From a virus: DNA of 48,230 nucleotides. Both the position numbers and the translations under genes were made by a program. The DNA is taken from positions 1-48,230 of the IMG/VR virus record IMGVR_UViG_3300022602_000140; one strand, written 5' to 3'. The notes under the pieces were generated by a model. That model worked only from the letters and a program-made list of their open reading frames with translations, was not told where the DNA came from and did no database searches. Positions 36,601-44,720 of the stretch are shown piece by piece; the first letter of the stretch is position 1; every line of letters starts with the position of its first letter.

Positions 36601-39144
36601 TCAAAATGGTATTTCCTCGTCAAAGTCGGCTTTGTTATCATAGTCGTCGGGTATTTTGCCAGTTTCAGTCCCACTTTTTGCTTCCAAACCCACTTTTTCA
36701 TTTCCGTTAAAAACAAAAGTGGGCTTAAAATTTACCACCCTATAGCATGGTTCACGCCTCGCCCCACGCCTGTACGATGGGTCAATTTCAACATTTCTAA
36801 AGCTACTCCAAAGCTTTATCCATTGCGAAAGTTTAGTAGTCGTAAGGTTTTTGTAACGGGACTTTTGTATCATTTTATCCAAAAGTTCGTCCTTCGTCAT
36901 GGTTAAATAATCGTCCTGTTTTGGGTTATCGCAAAGCACCTTTGTGTAATTTACAGCACCAGTAACATATAATTCATTCAACATCCCTGTAAGTTCTTTG
37001 ATGTGAAGTGGTGCAAAATCAAAGAAATTTATCTTCAATTGGTCATCCATATACTCAATAAATTCACGGTTTGTATTCGATATTAACGAGCGTTCTTTGG
37101 TTTTATCAGTAGAATTACCCATGTCTTTTTTGTCAGAGGCGAGGTATAATCGGCAACTATCGGCTATGTAATTATCAAATTTTACCCATTCATCATTATC
37201 CCAATCATCAAAAAATTTACGATTAAAGGTTTGGATAGGCTCTAAATCCAGTCCGAAATGTTTAACGACCGAAAACTCATATTTGCGCCTGACGGACGAT
37301 ATATCGTTGGAGCCGACACTATAATTAGAGGTAATAAATATTTTAGGAGATGTTTTAAAAGGTAACATCATCTGCTTAACACCCTTTTTGTTAATGGCTA
37401 ATGAACCTGTTAATATACTGTATAGCGATGTAAATTTAAAGTGTTTGTCGAGGTCGTCAATGAATAAAATATTGGTATCGGGGTCTACGTTTTGGAATAA
37501 AAAGGCATCCGTTAATTTAAAGTTTTTGCCGTCAAAATCACATACTTTACGGAACTCTTTTATAAAGCTAAATAATAATCCCTTGCCACTGCCGCCCTGG
37601 CTTTCACCCTCTGTTTCCGGGTCAATGTCCTCGGTGAGTATAACCGCCTTTGGATTTATAGGGTCTTTGTACCTGCTAATTGAGTACCCCAATAACTTGC
37701 GCAAATTGTCGTATTTATCTCCGCCTAATATCTTAGTAAATCGCTCCGCATCACAGTAGGCGAAGTCAGCATTATAAAAGCTACGGTTAATAATAGAACC
37801 ATCCCAAATATATCCGTTAACCTCTTTGTACTGGAGCGGTAAAATATCAGTGTCGGTTATCTTAATAGCGTAATTTTTAAAGAATAGCCAAATCGTATCT
37901 TTGTCGTCGTTGATGAAGTTGTCTTCGAGTTCTGACATCATGGCCATTATGCCACCGGTATCGTTAAAAATAGAACCAACCAAACCATAAAAATAGTCTG
38001 TCATTTCATACTCAATCTCATTAAGAAATGCAGCTTTTAGTTTTTTTTCATCGAGTATAGTAACGATGTTATCAGTAACCTTTACTATTTGTCCTTTGTA
38101 TAGCCGGTAGCCAACTTTAAAAAGCCAATCGGTTATTTCCGTATATTTTATGGCTATCTTTTTTTTGTCCCGTTTCCAAAATTTACCCTCTTCAAAAATA
38201 TTTGTGCCAATGCCATCAGATGCCAATTTCCTACAGGCGGCACCGATGTTGCCATCGTGGTAAAAATGAGTGTAAATGCTAAACGGGCTATAGCCTTTTT
38301 CAGGGATAAATTCAGATGATGATGTGAAGGCATATAATATGTTACTGTCTTTCCAAAGGTATGCTGAGTGTTGCATTGATTTACCTGGGCGTTTCAAAAC
38401 TACTTTATCAGGTAAATCCATTAACGATTGCCATCCACGATCTAAAAGTTCATCTAAAATATATTTCCAATCGTTTTTGCTGTTAAAGACAGTCCACGGG
38501 CTATCTTCACGTTCGGCATCAATCTTAGTAACCTCGGCAACAAATAGCTTATTAAAGGATGCACAAAGCGAACAAAGCCATGTGCGTTCCTCGGCATCGA
38601 GCATCGGTAACTCTATTGGGTTGCCTTGTATAAACTCGTATCCGATAGACGGGCAGCACTTAATGTAATTTTTGTTGCTTTCATTTAGTCTTTCAATGAT
38701 GGTTAATGGGTGCGGACTTGCATTAACCCGTGCCAGTGAAACATCCCCGCCAATAATTTCAGAGCGGTATAAAATATGTAGGCCACCTGATGGCGTTTTG
38801 CTTATTACCAGTTTATCGTAAAGTTCCTGCCATCCATGTCGGAGCGCAAATAAAAACTCTTCAGTTAACCCTGCTTTGTTTTTGGTGTCAATGTCCAGCA
38901 CTTCCATATTTTTATTCATCATAATGCCTATTTCGACATTATCACGATTAAAATAGAAGTCTACATTTTTTAAGTTTATTGGTTTTTGACGTACTTTACT
39001 AATGTCTTTTATTGTATCCGATGGTTTTTTTTCACCTTTTGTAAGTGGGATAACTTGCAACCCGTTTTCAATTAACGATGTTGCGGCCATTAAAAATGGC
39101 GTTTCTAAAACTTCGGTAGGGCTATAGTAGTCGTAAAAATTCAT
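36601..39144 (-). CDS. Primase-polymerase and superfamily 3 helicase fusion
   Basis: 847 residues. The N-terminal 200 residues form a bifunctional primase-polymerase domain: MEVLDIDTK (about residues 88-95) gives the DxD catalytic acids and SKTPSGGLHILYRS (about 114-127) the sxH motif. The C-terminal half is an SF3-type helicase: GESQGGSGKGLLFSFI (Walker A, about residue 515) and DPDTNILFIDDLDKHF (Walker B, about 555), followed by MLPFKTSPKIFITSN (motif C with Asn). Together they start and unwind phage DNA. A long acidic and charged tail ends the protein. ATGA overlap with the Pif1-like gene. Confidence 0.9.
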   Translation of the reverse strand: MNFYDYYSPTEVLETPFLMAATSLIENGLQVIPLTKGEKKPSDTIKDISKVRQKPINLKNVDFYFNRDNVEIGIMMNKNMEVLDIDTKNKAGLTEEFLFALRHGWQELYDKLVISKTPSGGLHILYRSEIIGGDVSLARVNASPHPLTIIERLNESNKNYIKCCPSIGYEFIQGNPIELPMLDAEERTWLCSLCASFNKLFVAEVTKIDAEREDSPWTVFNSKNDWKYILDELLDRGWQSLMDLPDKVVLKRPGKSMQHSAYLWKDSNILYAFTSSSEFIPEKGYSPFSIYTHFYHDGNIGAACRKLASDGIGTNIFEEGKFWKRDKKKIAIKYTEITDWLFKVGYRLYKGQIVKVTDNIVTILDEKKLKAAFLNEIEYEMTDYFYGLVGSIFNDTGGIMAMMSELEDNFINDDKDTIWLFFKNYAIKITDTDILPLQYKEVNGYIWDGSIINRSFYNADFAYCDAERFTKILGGDKYDNLRKLLGYSISRYKDPINPKAVILTEDIDPETEGESQGGSGKGLLFSFIKEFRKVCDFDGKNFKLTDAFLFQNVDPDTNILFIDDLDKHFKFTSLYSILTGSLAINKKGVKQMMLPFKTSPKIFITSNYSVGSNDISSVRRKYEFSVVKHFGLDLEPIQTFNRKFFDDWDNDEWVKFDNYIADSCRLYLASDKKDMGNSTDKTKERSLISNTNREFIEYMDDQLKINFFDFAPLHIKELTGMLNELYVTGAVNYTKVLCDNPKQDDYLTMTKDELLDKMIQKSRYKNLTTTKLSQWIKLWSSFRNVEIDPSYRRGARREPCYRVVNFKPTFVFNGNEKVGLEAKSGTETGKIPDDYDNKADFDEEIPF

Positions 39145-40325
39145 CGTGTTATAATAGTTAGCCCTTGCGGTGTTTTTACCCTACTCAATGCAGTGTACAT
39201 TTGACCCGGTGAAAAGCATGGTAATGTTAAATCTAATGTAATCTCATCAAACGTTAAACCCTGGCTTTTATGGATAGTCAGGGCATAGGCTAATTTTATT
39301 GGATATTGCGTTATTGTTCCCAATTCCTTTAACTCCAGTTTTCGCTCATCTTTATCTAAAACATATTCAACTTTTGTAAACGTCATTAATTCTATGGGAT
39401 GCCAAACGTTTTTAACATCGATAAAGTAGTTTCCATTGCTTACGACGAAATTACCGAGAGTGCCATTAACAAGACCATTATCATCTTTAGAGTTTGCAAG
39501 GTACATTATTTTACACCCATTTTTTACCTTGACTACACTTTCTAAATTAAAATCATCCGCTTTAACATTACCCTCAATAACTGCCTCAAAAACATATTCT
39601 TTGCCTTGTAATAAATTAAGGCCGTCATGGTTATATTGTGCTACGGTTGCGTTATGGGGGGCTAAAACAATGCCTTTTTGTTCTTTGCCAACAAATGACC
39701 TAAAATACTCTGATTTACCACCCTCTCTTATAATATTAAGGGCATGAATAAAATCTTCGTCTGATTGCCTTAATATTTCGTCAAGTTCTATAATCTCAAA
39801 ATTCATGTTATTATAAACTTTGGCATGATAAAACTCAACTCCACAATATGTCTGCATTAATACCGATAAAGCATTATCATTTATCGGTGCTGGCAACTGC
39901 TTTAGGTCGCCGATTAAAATTATCTGAATGTTGTGGATTGATTTGCACCCATTTTTTATTAAAGTCCAATTTATAGCATCGAATAAGTCGGGCCGCAACA
40001 TTGATACCTCATCTATAAAAATAACATCAATTTTATCCATTAAACGCCGCTTCTCTTTTTTCAAAAAGTTGCAACAATCATAATCCAATATGCCATAGGG
40101 TCGCAATGAAAACATCGAGTGCAATGTTGCACCGCCAATATTATTAGCCGCCACACCGGTCGGTGCAAGGGCAACAACGTTTTTGCCACGATTTTTTAAA
40201 TCTTCAATCGCTTTTTTTACGATAAAAGATTTGCCTGTTCCAGCTTTTCCAGTCAGAAAAACGTTATGCCCGTCATTAATTTTTTGTAGAAATAAATGCT
40301 GATTAGCGGATAGTGTTATGTCCAT
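39141..40325 (-). CDS. Pif1/RecD2-like superfamily 1 helicase
   Basis: 394 residues, compact. GHNVFLTGKAGTGKSFIVK (about residues 19-37) is Walker A; KIDVIFIDEVSML (about 96-108) is Walker B with DEVS; ILIGDLKQLPAPI (about 135-147) is motif III; YALTIHKSQGLTFDEITLDL (about 347-366) and MYTALSRVKTPQGLTI (about 376-391) are motifs V and VI. These define a Pif1/RecD2-like 5'-3' DNA helicase. It lacks any additional domain. A 27-residue leader gene is joined to its start by TAATAATG. Confidence 0.9.
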   Translation of the reverse strand: MDITLSANQHLFLQKINDGHNVFLTGKAGTGKSFIVKKAIEDLKNRGKNVVALAPTGVAANNIGGATLHSMFSLRPYGILDYDCCNFLKKEKRRLMDKIDVIFIDEVSMLRPDLFDAINWTLIKNGCKSIHNIQIILIGDLKQLPAPINDNALSVLMQTYCGVEFYHAKVYNNMNFEIIELDEILRQSDEDFIHALNIIREGGKSEYFRSFVGKEQKGIVLAPHNATVAQYNHDGLNLLQGKEYVFEAVIEGNVKADDFNLESVVKVKNGCKIMYLANSKDDNGLVNGTLGNFVVSNGNYFIDVKNVWHPIELMTFTKVEYVLDKDERKLELKELGTITQYPIKLAYALTIHKSQGLTFDEITLDLTLPCFSPGQMYTALSRVKTPQGLTIITR

Positions 40326-40327
40326 TA

Positions 40328-40411
40328 TTAAAATAGGGTTATTGCACTATAGATAGTGTGCGTTTTTTCTGATTTATTTCTCCACTCATCTGTTATTAAT
40401 TTTAATAGCAT
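40328..40411 (-). CDS. Possible 27-residue leader peptide
   Basis: It starts MLLKLITDEWRNKSEKTHTI and ends YSAITLF, with its stop TAA immediately before TAATG of the helicase start. It contains a perfect 6-bp inverted repeat CACTAT/ATAGTG (40345-40350, 40353-40358) that could act as a hairpin in the transcript or as an operator. The coding case rests on coupling alone. Confidence 0.4.
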   Translation of the reverse strand: MLLKLITDEWRNKSEKTHTIYSAITLF

Positions 40412-40449
40412 TTTGTGTTATTTTAAATACGCTATATAGACTAAAAAAA

Positions 40450-40623
40450 CTAAGCAGGTATCATTTTAAGAAACTCTTTTAATTCCCGCTCTTTATCCTC
40501 TGGTATCATGCGCTCACCACGCAAAGCCATACTCAACTGATTTTTATGAACACCTATTTTTTCAGCAAGATATTTTATCTTAAATCCAGATGCCCTGACT
40601 AATTCTATTGTCGATTTATTCAT
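40450..40623 (-). CDS. Cro/cI-type HTH regulator
   Basis: 57 residues. FKIKYLAEKIGVHKNQLSMA (about residues 14-33) is a classic helix-turn-helix (Leu-Ala-x-x-x-Gly-Val-x-x-x-x-Leu-Ser), followed by LRGERMIPEDKERELKEFLK, as in small Cro-like proteins (LxGxxxxP at the end of the second helix is usual). It has its own promoter (40628-40658). Probably controls the replication or regulator operon. Confidence 0.75.
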   Translation of the reverse strand: MNKSTIELVRASGFKIKYLAEKIGVHKNQLSMALRGERMIPEDKERELKEFLKMIPA

Positions 40624-40627
40624 TGCC

Positions 40628-40658
40628 TAAATATACGAATGATTTTTTAAAACACAAA
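40628..40658 (-). promoter_or_regulatory. Promoter for the HTH regulator
   Basis: Minus strand TTTG (40658-40655), 19-base spacer and TATATTTA (40635-40628), one base off TAnnTTTG. The start site is within a few bases of the ATG (about 5 bases from the -7 box to the start codon), so the message may be nearly leaderless. The architecture matches promoters at 35141 and 36024. Confidence 0.65.
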
Positions 40659-40683
40659 CTTTGTTCAAAACTATTTTACCATC

Positions 40684-40718
40684 CCCCAAAAAAACACCAA
40701 AGCCCCGATTAAGAGGCT
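40684..40718 (-). terminator. Terminator after the RHH gene
   Basis: Minus strand AGCCTC (40718-40713), loop TTAATC, GGGGCT (40706-40701), giving a 6-bp stem with one G-T pair, then a T-rich stretch ending in seven T (40694-40688). It lies 8 bases past the stop of the RHH gene (40726) and before the promoter of the HTH regulator. Confidence 0.6.
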
Positions 40719-40725
40719 AAGATGT

Positions 40726-40881
40726 TCAACGTTTATGGTGTTGGGCTTCATGATCACAAAATCTATTAAGCCAATCTTCGATAATAAACCGGACCATGTT
40801 ACGGCGCGAGCGCTTTTCTTTTTTGGCTATATCGTCTAACTTTTTGGCTTTATCGGGTGATATTTCGGTGTCAACTCTCAT
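40726..40881 (-). CDS. Ribbon-helix-helix (Arc/CopG-type) regulator
   Basis: 51 residues. It starts MRVDTEISPDKAKKLDDIAK and continues KEKRSRRNMVRFIIEDWLNR, a short beta strand (MRVDTEI) then two helices, typical of RHH proteins (RxxxRxxxVR.II.DWL). The end has a His-rich tail (DHEAQHHKR). Its ATG overlaps the stop of the repeat protein (ATGA at 40878-40881), so it is cotranslated with it and may act on that operon. Confidence 0.7.
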   Translation of the reverse strand: MRVDTEISPDKAKKLDDIAKKEKRSRRNMVRFIIEDWLNRFCDHEAQHHKR

Positions 40882-41765
40882 ATTTGGCTAAGTATTTCTT
40901 TGATAATTTGACCGTTGTATTCGGTTTTGGTTAAGTTCAAAAACTCAAAAGTGGTCATTTTATCATCCAATGATATACCATGTGATTTAACAAACATCAT
41001 ACGCCCACTTTCACAGCTACCCGTTAAATGATGATGCCAGTCGAAAAATGATTTGTTAGGGTATTTAACATCCTTTTTAAATAGCTTTATAAATTCTGCC
41101 TTGCGCTCACCAAAAGATAGGCTTGCAAAATATTTATCATTCACCGATTGTAAGGCACCCTCTTTGGTTTCACCGTGCGCAAATAAATTACCCGATTTCG
41201 CGACATACAATTTTTCAGTTGTGTAATCATCTCGTATGACCGAAACTTTAGCTATGTTACCGACTATTGATAAAAAAATACAAGGTATTTCGTCAATGTA
41301 ATAAACCGGTTTGCCATCAAACGATTTAAAAGAAGCTATTTTTTTTGTTAAAAACCCCTTCCGATAATCAGTCATAGTAATTACGCCATATCCATCGACA
41401 TCACCATCGGCATCGGCATCGCAACCCCCATCACCATCGCCATAGCCATAGCCATTGCAAGAGCCAGAGCCATAGCAAAAGCCATCGCCATTGCCAGAGC
41501 CATCACCATAGCCATAGCCATAGCCATCGGCATCGCCATCGCCAGATCCATAGCCATAGCCATCACCATAGCCATCGGCATAGCCATAGCCATCGGCATA
41601 GCCATCGCCAGAGCCAGAGCCATTGCCAGAGCCAGATCCATAGCCATAGCCATCGGCATCGCCATCGCCAGATCCATAGCCATCGGCATAGCCAGAGCCA
41701 GAGCCAGAGCCATTGCCAGAGCTTGGCGATCCAATCGATAAGAATTGTTTAATTAAAGCTTCCAT
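40878..41765 (-). CDS. Gly/Tyr/Asp-repeat protein with shared C-terminal domain
   Basis: 295 residues. After a short start (MEALIKQFLSIGSPSSG), residues about 14-127 are a low-complexity array of GYGYGSG, GDGDADG and GNGSGSG units. From about residue 130 a folded domain follows: YRKGFLTKKIASFKSFDGKP, then SGNLFAHGETKEGA (about 192) and LTGSCESGRMMF (about 247) and SHGISLDDKMTTFEF. The same motif order (GN..AHG.T, TG.CE.G, GI..D) ends the repeat protein at 47159-48230, which has an unrelated repeat array. The domain is conserved in phages as far as I recall, but the function is not known. The repeat may be a spacer or adhesive segment. Confidence 0.6.
   Translation of the reverse strand: MEALIKQFLSIGSPSSGNGSGSGSGYADGYGSGDGDADGYGYGSGSGNGSGSGDGYADGYGYADGYGDGYGYGSGDGDADGYGYGYGDGSGNGDGFCYGSGSCNGYGYGDGDGGCDADADGDVDGYGVITMTDYRKGFLTKKIASFKSFDGKPVYYIDEIPCIFLSIVGNIAKVSVIRDDYTTEKLYVAKSGNLFAHGETKEGALQSVNDKYFASLSFGERKAEFIKLFKKDVKYPNKSFFDWHHHLTGSCESGRMMFVKSHGISLDDKMTTFEFLNLTKTEYNGQIIKEILSQI
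41383..41726 (-). repeat. Gly-rich coding repeat, mostly hexanucleotide units
   Basis: A stretch of about 344 bases built from GCCATA, GCCATC, GCCAGA, GCCATT-type 6-base units on the plus strand, coding alternate Gly and Tyr/Asp/Ser/Asn/Ala. The unit order is irregular, so it evolved by slippage plus point change. On the same strand a second frame is also open (Met/Ala-rich), a by-product of the 6-base periodicity. Insertion or deletion of 6 bases would keep the frame. Confidence 0.85.
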
Positions 41766-42106
41766 ACTTTTACCGAATTAATACTGTCAACGGCTTTTTG
41801 TGTACATGGAATTACCTCAACTACTTGTGGCAGGTAAACGCCCTCATCATCGGTAACTGTCATTGTGAATTTACAGCCATTTGGATTGGTTGTACCTTCA
41901 ACGGCTAATTGAGTTAAAGATGCTGCACCAGACCATGACCATAAGCGGCGGCAATTAGTAACTGTCAGTACAGGTAAATGACCCTTTAAGTTTTCATCAT
42001 TGTAAAATACTTCTGCCTTAATCCAATTTTTGTTTCCAAAGAATACGCCTGCAGAATAGGTCCGGAATATGTAGAATTTTTCTGTTGTTTCTGTTGTTGT
42101 TTTCAT
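41753..42106 (-). CDS. DUF6948-like protein
   Basis: 117 residues. YIFRTYSAGVFFGNKNWIKA (about residues 12-31), LTVTNCRRLWSWSGAASLTQ (about 47-66) and KFTMTVTDDEGVYLPQVVEV match what I recall of DUF6948, a family in Bacteroidota and their phages. Function unknown. It overlaps the Gly-repeat gene by 13 bases and probably shares its promoter at 42125-42156. The two are likely partners. Confidence 0.6.
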   Translation of the reverse strand: MKTTTETTEKFYIFRTYSAGVFFGNKNWIKAEVFYNDENLKGHLPVLTVTNCRRLWSWSGAASLTQLAVEGTTNPNGCKFTMTVTDDEGVYLPQVVEVIPCTQKAVDSINSVKVWKL

Positions 42107-42118
42107 GTTTTTAATTAT

Positions 42119-42156
42119 TTACTGTAAAGTAACGTAAAAATACAGTAACATGCAAA
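42119..42156 (-). promoter_or_regulatory. Promoter with overlapping inverted repeat (operator candidate)
   Basis: Minus strand TTTG (42156-42153), 20-base spacer, TTACTTTA (42132-42125), near the consensus. The inverted repeat TTACTGT (42119-42125) / ACAGTAA (42142-42148) brackets the spacer and touches the -7 box. A dimeric repressor, such as the RHH or HTH protein encoded nearby, could bind here. The start site would fall close to the ATG at 42106. Confidence 0.5.
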
Positions 42157-42178
42157 TTAAATCGTAATTATTTTTAGA

Positions 42179-42928
42179 TTATTCCATAAACTCCAAATGC
42201 TTATGACTTTCAGGGTACTTATAAACCCGTTGCCGCATGTTACGGCCCTCAAGATATTGAATTACTATCATTTTGGCTATCTCAAAATCATTACAGAAAT
42301 AAACCACCCTGCACTGTTTCCATAAAGCAACATGGCAATGATACTGATGGGCATATTGCGGTTTAATAGTTTCGTTATCGGCCATTAACCATTTTTCGCC
42401 AGGTTTCTTAAATTCAATATACAGTCCTGCATATTTATCAGTTGCATAAGTGGTTTCCCAATCTGGCATTGAGCCAGCCGTATTTAAGACTTGCGTTTGG
42501 TTCTGCGCAAAGTGTCCCCGTTGGCGTTCGCGCTCGTGGTGTATAAACTTTACATGCGGATAATATTTTTTCATCCAGTTGCAAAATTCAGCCTGTAAAG
42601 ACATTTCTTCGTACTTTCGCTTCGTATCATCTTCGCTTACAATCTTAGCGGCACGTTTAGATTTCATACCGACTAATCCCATCTGCAATTGTTGCTCCTT
42701 CGTTACCTTTTTCGGCTGCAAATCATCCAACGACATATTTGCAATTTCCTGTAAAGTAAAACTTTCGCCGGTATATGATGGCGGTTCGGGTGTCCAGTCG
42801 AAACTATCCCGATCTTTACGGTAATTAGTAATGAACTCGCTTTCTACGTATGGCTTTGGTTTTGATTTGTATGTCGACTTTGCGCCTATTATTAGCCCAG
42901 ACGATGAATTGATTTTCTTTGGTGGCAT
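42179..42928 (-). CDS. VRR-NUC-type nuclease
   Basis: 249 residues. The N-terminal 100 residues are Lys/Ser/Pro-rich and look unstructured. The C-terminal half has the VRR-NUC core: SLQAEFCNWMKKYYP (about residues 111-125), then AGSMPDWETTYAT (Asp) about 153, AGLYIEFKKPGEK (E-x-K) about 169 and QYHCHVALWKQCRVVYFCND. These are the PD-(D/E)xK residues. The family includes Holliday junction resolvase-like and flap-type nucleases. It is coupled to the methyltransferase gene by one base. Confidence 0.8.
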   Translation of the reverse strand: MPPKKINSSSGLIIGAKSTYKSKPKPYVESEFITNYRKDRDSFDWTPEPPSYTGESFTLQEIANMSLDDLQPKKVTKEQQLQMGLVGMKSKRAAKIVSEDDTKRKYEEMSLQAEFCNWMKKYYPHVKFIHHERERQRGHFAQNQTQVLNTAGSMPDWETTYATDKYAGLYIEFKKPGEKWLMADNETIKPQYAHQYHCHVALWKQCRVVYFCNDFEIAKMIVIQYLEGRNMRQRVYKYPESHKHLEFME

Positions 42929-43905
42929 CAGAATAAAAATATCTGTTTAGGTTTATAAACAGTAGGTTCAGGTGCAAATATGCGCCCCTGCGATTGAAAA
43001 TGAGTTATACTTTCGTTGGCAATGGCTAAATATTTGATACTCATTTCGCTACCAATAAAGTTACGGTCATGCTTTAAAGCCATTAACGCCGTTGTTCCAC
43101 TACCCATAAACGGGTCATATATAATACCACCAACGGGGCATCCCGCCAATACGGGTTTTTTTAATAATTGGTCATTATATTGGGCGTAATGTTGCTTTTT
43201 AGACGGCTTAGTATTTATATCCCAAAAATCAGAAACATCGCCTGGATTTTTGGTTTCATAGTTGTTCGTTTTTAGTCCGCCCATTTTGGACCGTCCCGGC
43301 GTGTTGTTAAGCTTACTAACATCCCTATTGCGTTTCGAAAAGTCAAATGTCTTTGTTTTATCTTTAACAGCATCCAAATCAAAGTAATAATTTTCAGACT
43401 TTGTCATAAAGAAAAAGTATTCATGCTTTTTACTAAACCTATCCTGTACGCTTTCGCTCATGCCATTTCTTTTGGCCCATACAATGTCGTTTTTAATTAT
43501 CCATCCCCCGTCAATACAACCTATGGCGAAACGATGGGGTAGGAGCAAGAGGCATTTATGTAATGATTTTGGTTGCGCTATTGGTTTTTCATAAGCACCG
43601 TATTTACTTTCCTTGCTTTCAAAGTTATCTTGCGCCATTCGCATACCACCGCTTTGTGTGCCATAGGTATCCCCCAAATTTATCCAACAGGTGCCGCTCG
43701 GTTTAAGTGCCTTGTAAATACCATCCATCATTTCCCATAAATGTTCAAGATACTCCTGAAATGTCGGCTCTAATCCACATTGGCCCTCATAGCCATAATT
43801 TCGCAACTGCCAGTAAGGGGGACTTGTTATCACGCAATCAATAGAGTTCGGCTGAAAACGTTTAATGGTTTCCAAGCACGGTTCGTTGTATATTTTGTTT
43901 ATCAT
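42928..43905 (-). CDS. DNA methyltransferase (N4-cytosine or N6-adenine)
   Basis: 325 residues. The motif order is that of class beta methyltransferases: catalytic motif IV SPPYWQLRNYG (about residues 28-38) comes before the SAM-binding motif I DPFMGSGTTALMAL (about 265-278). The family transfers methyl groups to exocyclic amines. With no restriction partner in sight, it probably protects phage DNA or marks it for regulation. It lies directly upstream of the VRR-NUC gene in the same unit. Confidence 0.9.
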   Translation of the reverse strand: MINKIYNEPCLETIKRFQPNSIDCVITSPPYWQLRNYGYEGQCGLEPTFQEYLEHLWEMMDGIYKALKPSGTCWINLGDTYGTQSGGMRMAQDNFESKESKYGAYEKPIAQPKSLHKCLLLLPHRFAIGCIDGGWIIKNDIVWAKRNGMSESVQDRFSKKHEYFFFMTKSENYYFDLDAVKDKTKTFDFSKRNRDVSKLNNTPGRSKMGGLKTNNYETKNPGDVSDFWDINTKPSKKQHYAQYNDQLLKKPVLAGCPVGGIIYDPFMGSGTTALMALKHDRNFIGSEMSIKYLAIANESITHFQSQGRIFAPEPTVYKPKQIFLF

Positions 43906-43912
43906 ATCATTC

Positions 43913-44092
43913 TCAATCTATCCCGCCCCTCTCCACCCCAATATACCAATAAAGTTTAAACGGCTGCAAACCCTCATCACGTACGTAGTGATAGCAATCT
44001 GGCATTTTCATGTTCACTTTGGCATCTTTCACCGCCTCCATAATCCTTTTGCGGCCTGTTATTTCGTGGAGTAGTTGTTGGTCGGTTTTCAT
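43913..44092 (-). CDS. 59-residue protein
   Basis: It starts MKTDQQLLHEITGRKRIMEA and has VKDAKVNMKMPDCYHYVRDE, ending in GLQPFKLYWYIGVERGGID. A helix is followed by two strands. Overlaps the next upstream gene as ATGA (44089-44092) and lies 8 bases before the methyltransferase start. Not recognised. Confidence 0.55.
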   Translation of the reverse strand: MKTDQQLLHEITGRKRIMEAVKDAKVNMKMPDCYHYVRDEGLQPFKLYWYIGVERGGID

Positions 44093-44466
44093 AATTTACT
44101 TTGCAATTTCTTATAATAATTCCTTTTATACGGCTCATACAAATTCAGATTAATCTTCATTATCTTAGCGAGTCGCCATCGATAATTATAAACCGCTAAC
44201 TTGGAACGTCCTTTTATTTTAGGAATAACGTTAAAGTCTCTGGTTATCATTGCCAGCTCCTCGTATGTCCATTTTCGGATTTTTACCCTTGTTTTCTTTT
44301 GTTTTTTGATACGTTTTACTTTTGGCTCGTAAACTATTACACGATGTTTTAATCCCATCATTTTGCAATATGTGCAATCTTCATAAGTGCATTCGTAGTC
44401 GTATGTTCCGTAGCCTTGTAGGTGGGTGTCGATGGGTATTTTTTCGTAGGTTAGGGGGTGTATCAT
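44089..44466 (-). CDS. Basic protein of unknown function
   Basis: 125 residues, strongly basic. A Cys cluster CTYEDCTYCKMMGLKHRVIV (about residues 26-45) gives three Cys and a His that may bind zinc. A Lys/Arg-rich stretch follows (KVKRIKKQKKTRVKIRKWTY), then helices (NYRWRLAKIMKINLNLYEPY). It could be a small DNA-binding or homing-endonuclease-like protein; no catalytic motif is visible. Confidence 0.55.
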   Translation of the reverse strand: MIHPLTYEKIPIDTHLQGYGTYDYECTYEDCTYCKMMGLKHRVIVYEPKVKRIKKQKKTRVKIRKWTYEELAMITRDFNVIPKIKGRSKLAVYNYRWRLAKIMKINLNLYEPYKRNYYKKLQSKL

Positions 44467-44720
44467 CTTTTCTTATCCAAATATTCAAGCTGCAATTTTT
44501 CAGCCTGTGTTAGTTTAGTGGGTAGTTTGGTTTGCTGTTTGATAGGCGCAACATCGCTCGGCTTCGTTTCGGAAATCTCATTCACCCTCACCGAAAACCT
44601 TTCCCCACGTACATCCTCAACAATAACAGCAGGCAGAGAGTAGCATATTACCGTTACAAAGTCGCCTATATTTCCGTAGACTTCTCCCTTTCCGCTTAAT
44701 TTTGTTTGGGTGAGGTACAT
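44463..44720 (-). CDS. Small beta-rich protein
   Basis: 85 residues from the ATG at 44720 (MYLTQTKLSGKGEVYGNIGD), chosen over a TTG three codons upstream because the ATG makes a TAATG overlap with the previous stop. Beta strands (FVTVICYSLPAVIVEDVRGE) are followed by a basic helix (LTQAEKLQLEYLDKKR). It couples to the gene at 44466 by ATGA. Function unknown. Confidence 0.55.
   Translation of the reverse strand: MYLTQTKLSGKGEVYGNIGDFVTVICYSLPAVIVEDVRGERFSVRVNEISETKPSDVAPIKQQTKLPTKLTQAEKLQLEYLDKKR

Noticed and set aside
40345-40369. Plus-strand terminator at GCACTATAGATAGTGTGC followed by T6
   Set aside because: No plus-strand gene lies upstream for it to end; more likely an operator or hairpin within the minus-strand leader.
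41381-41734. A Met/Ala-rich 117-residue protein in another frame of the Gly-repeat gene
   Set aside because: It exists only because 6-base units keep all frames open; it has no start context, and the Gly frame continues into a conserved domain.
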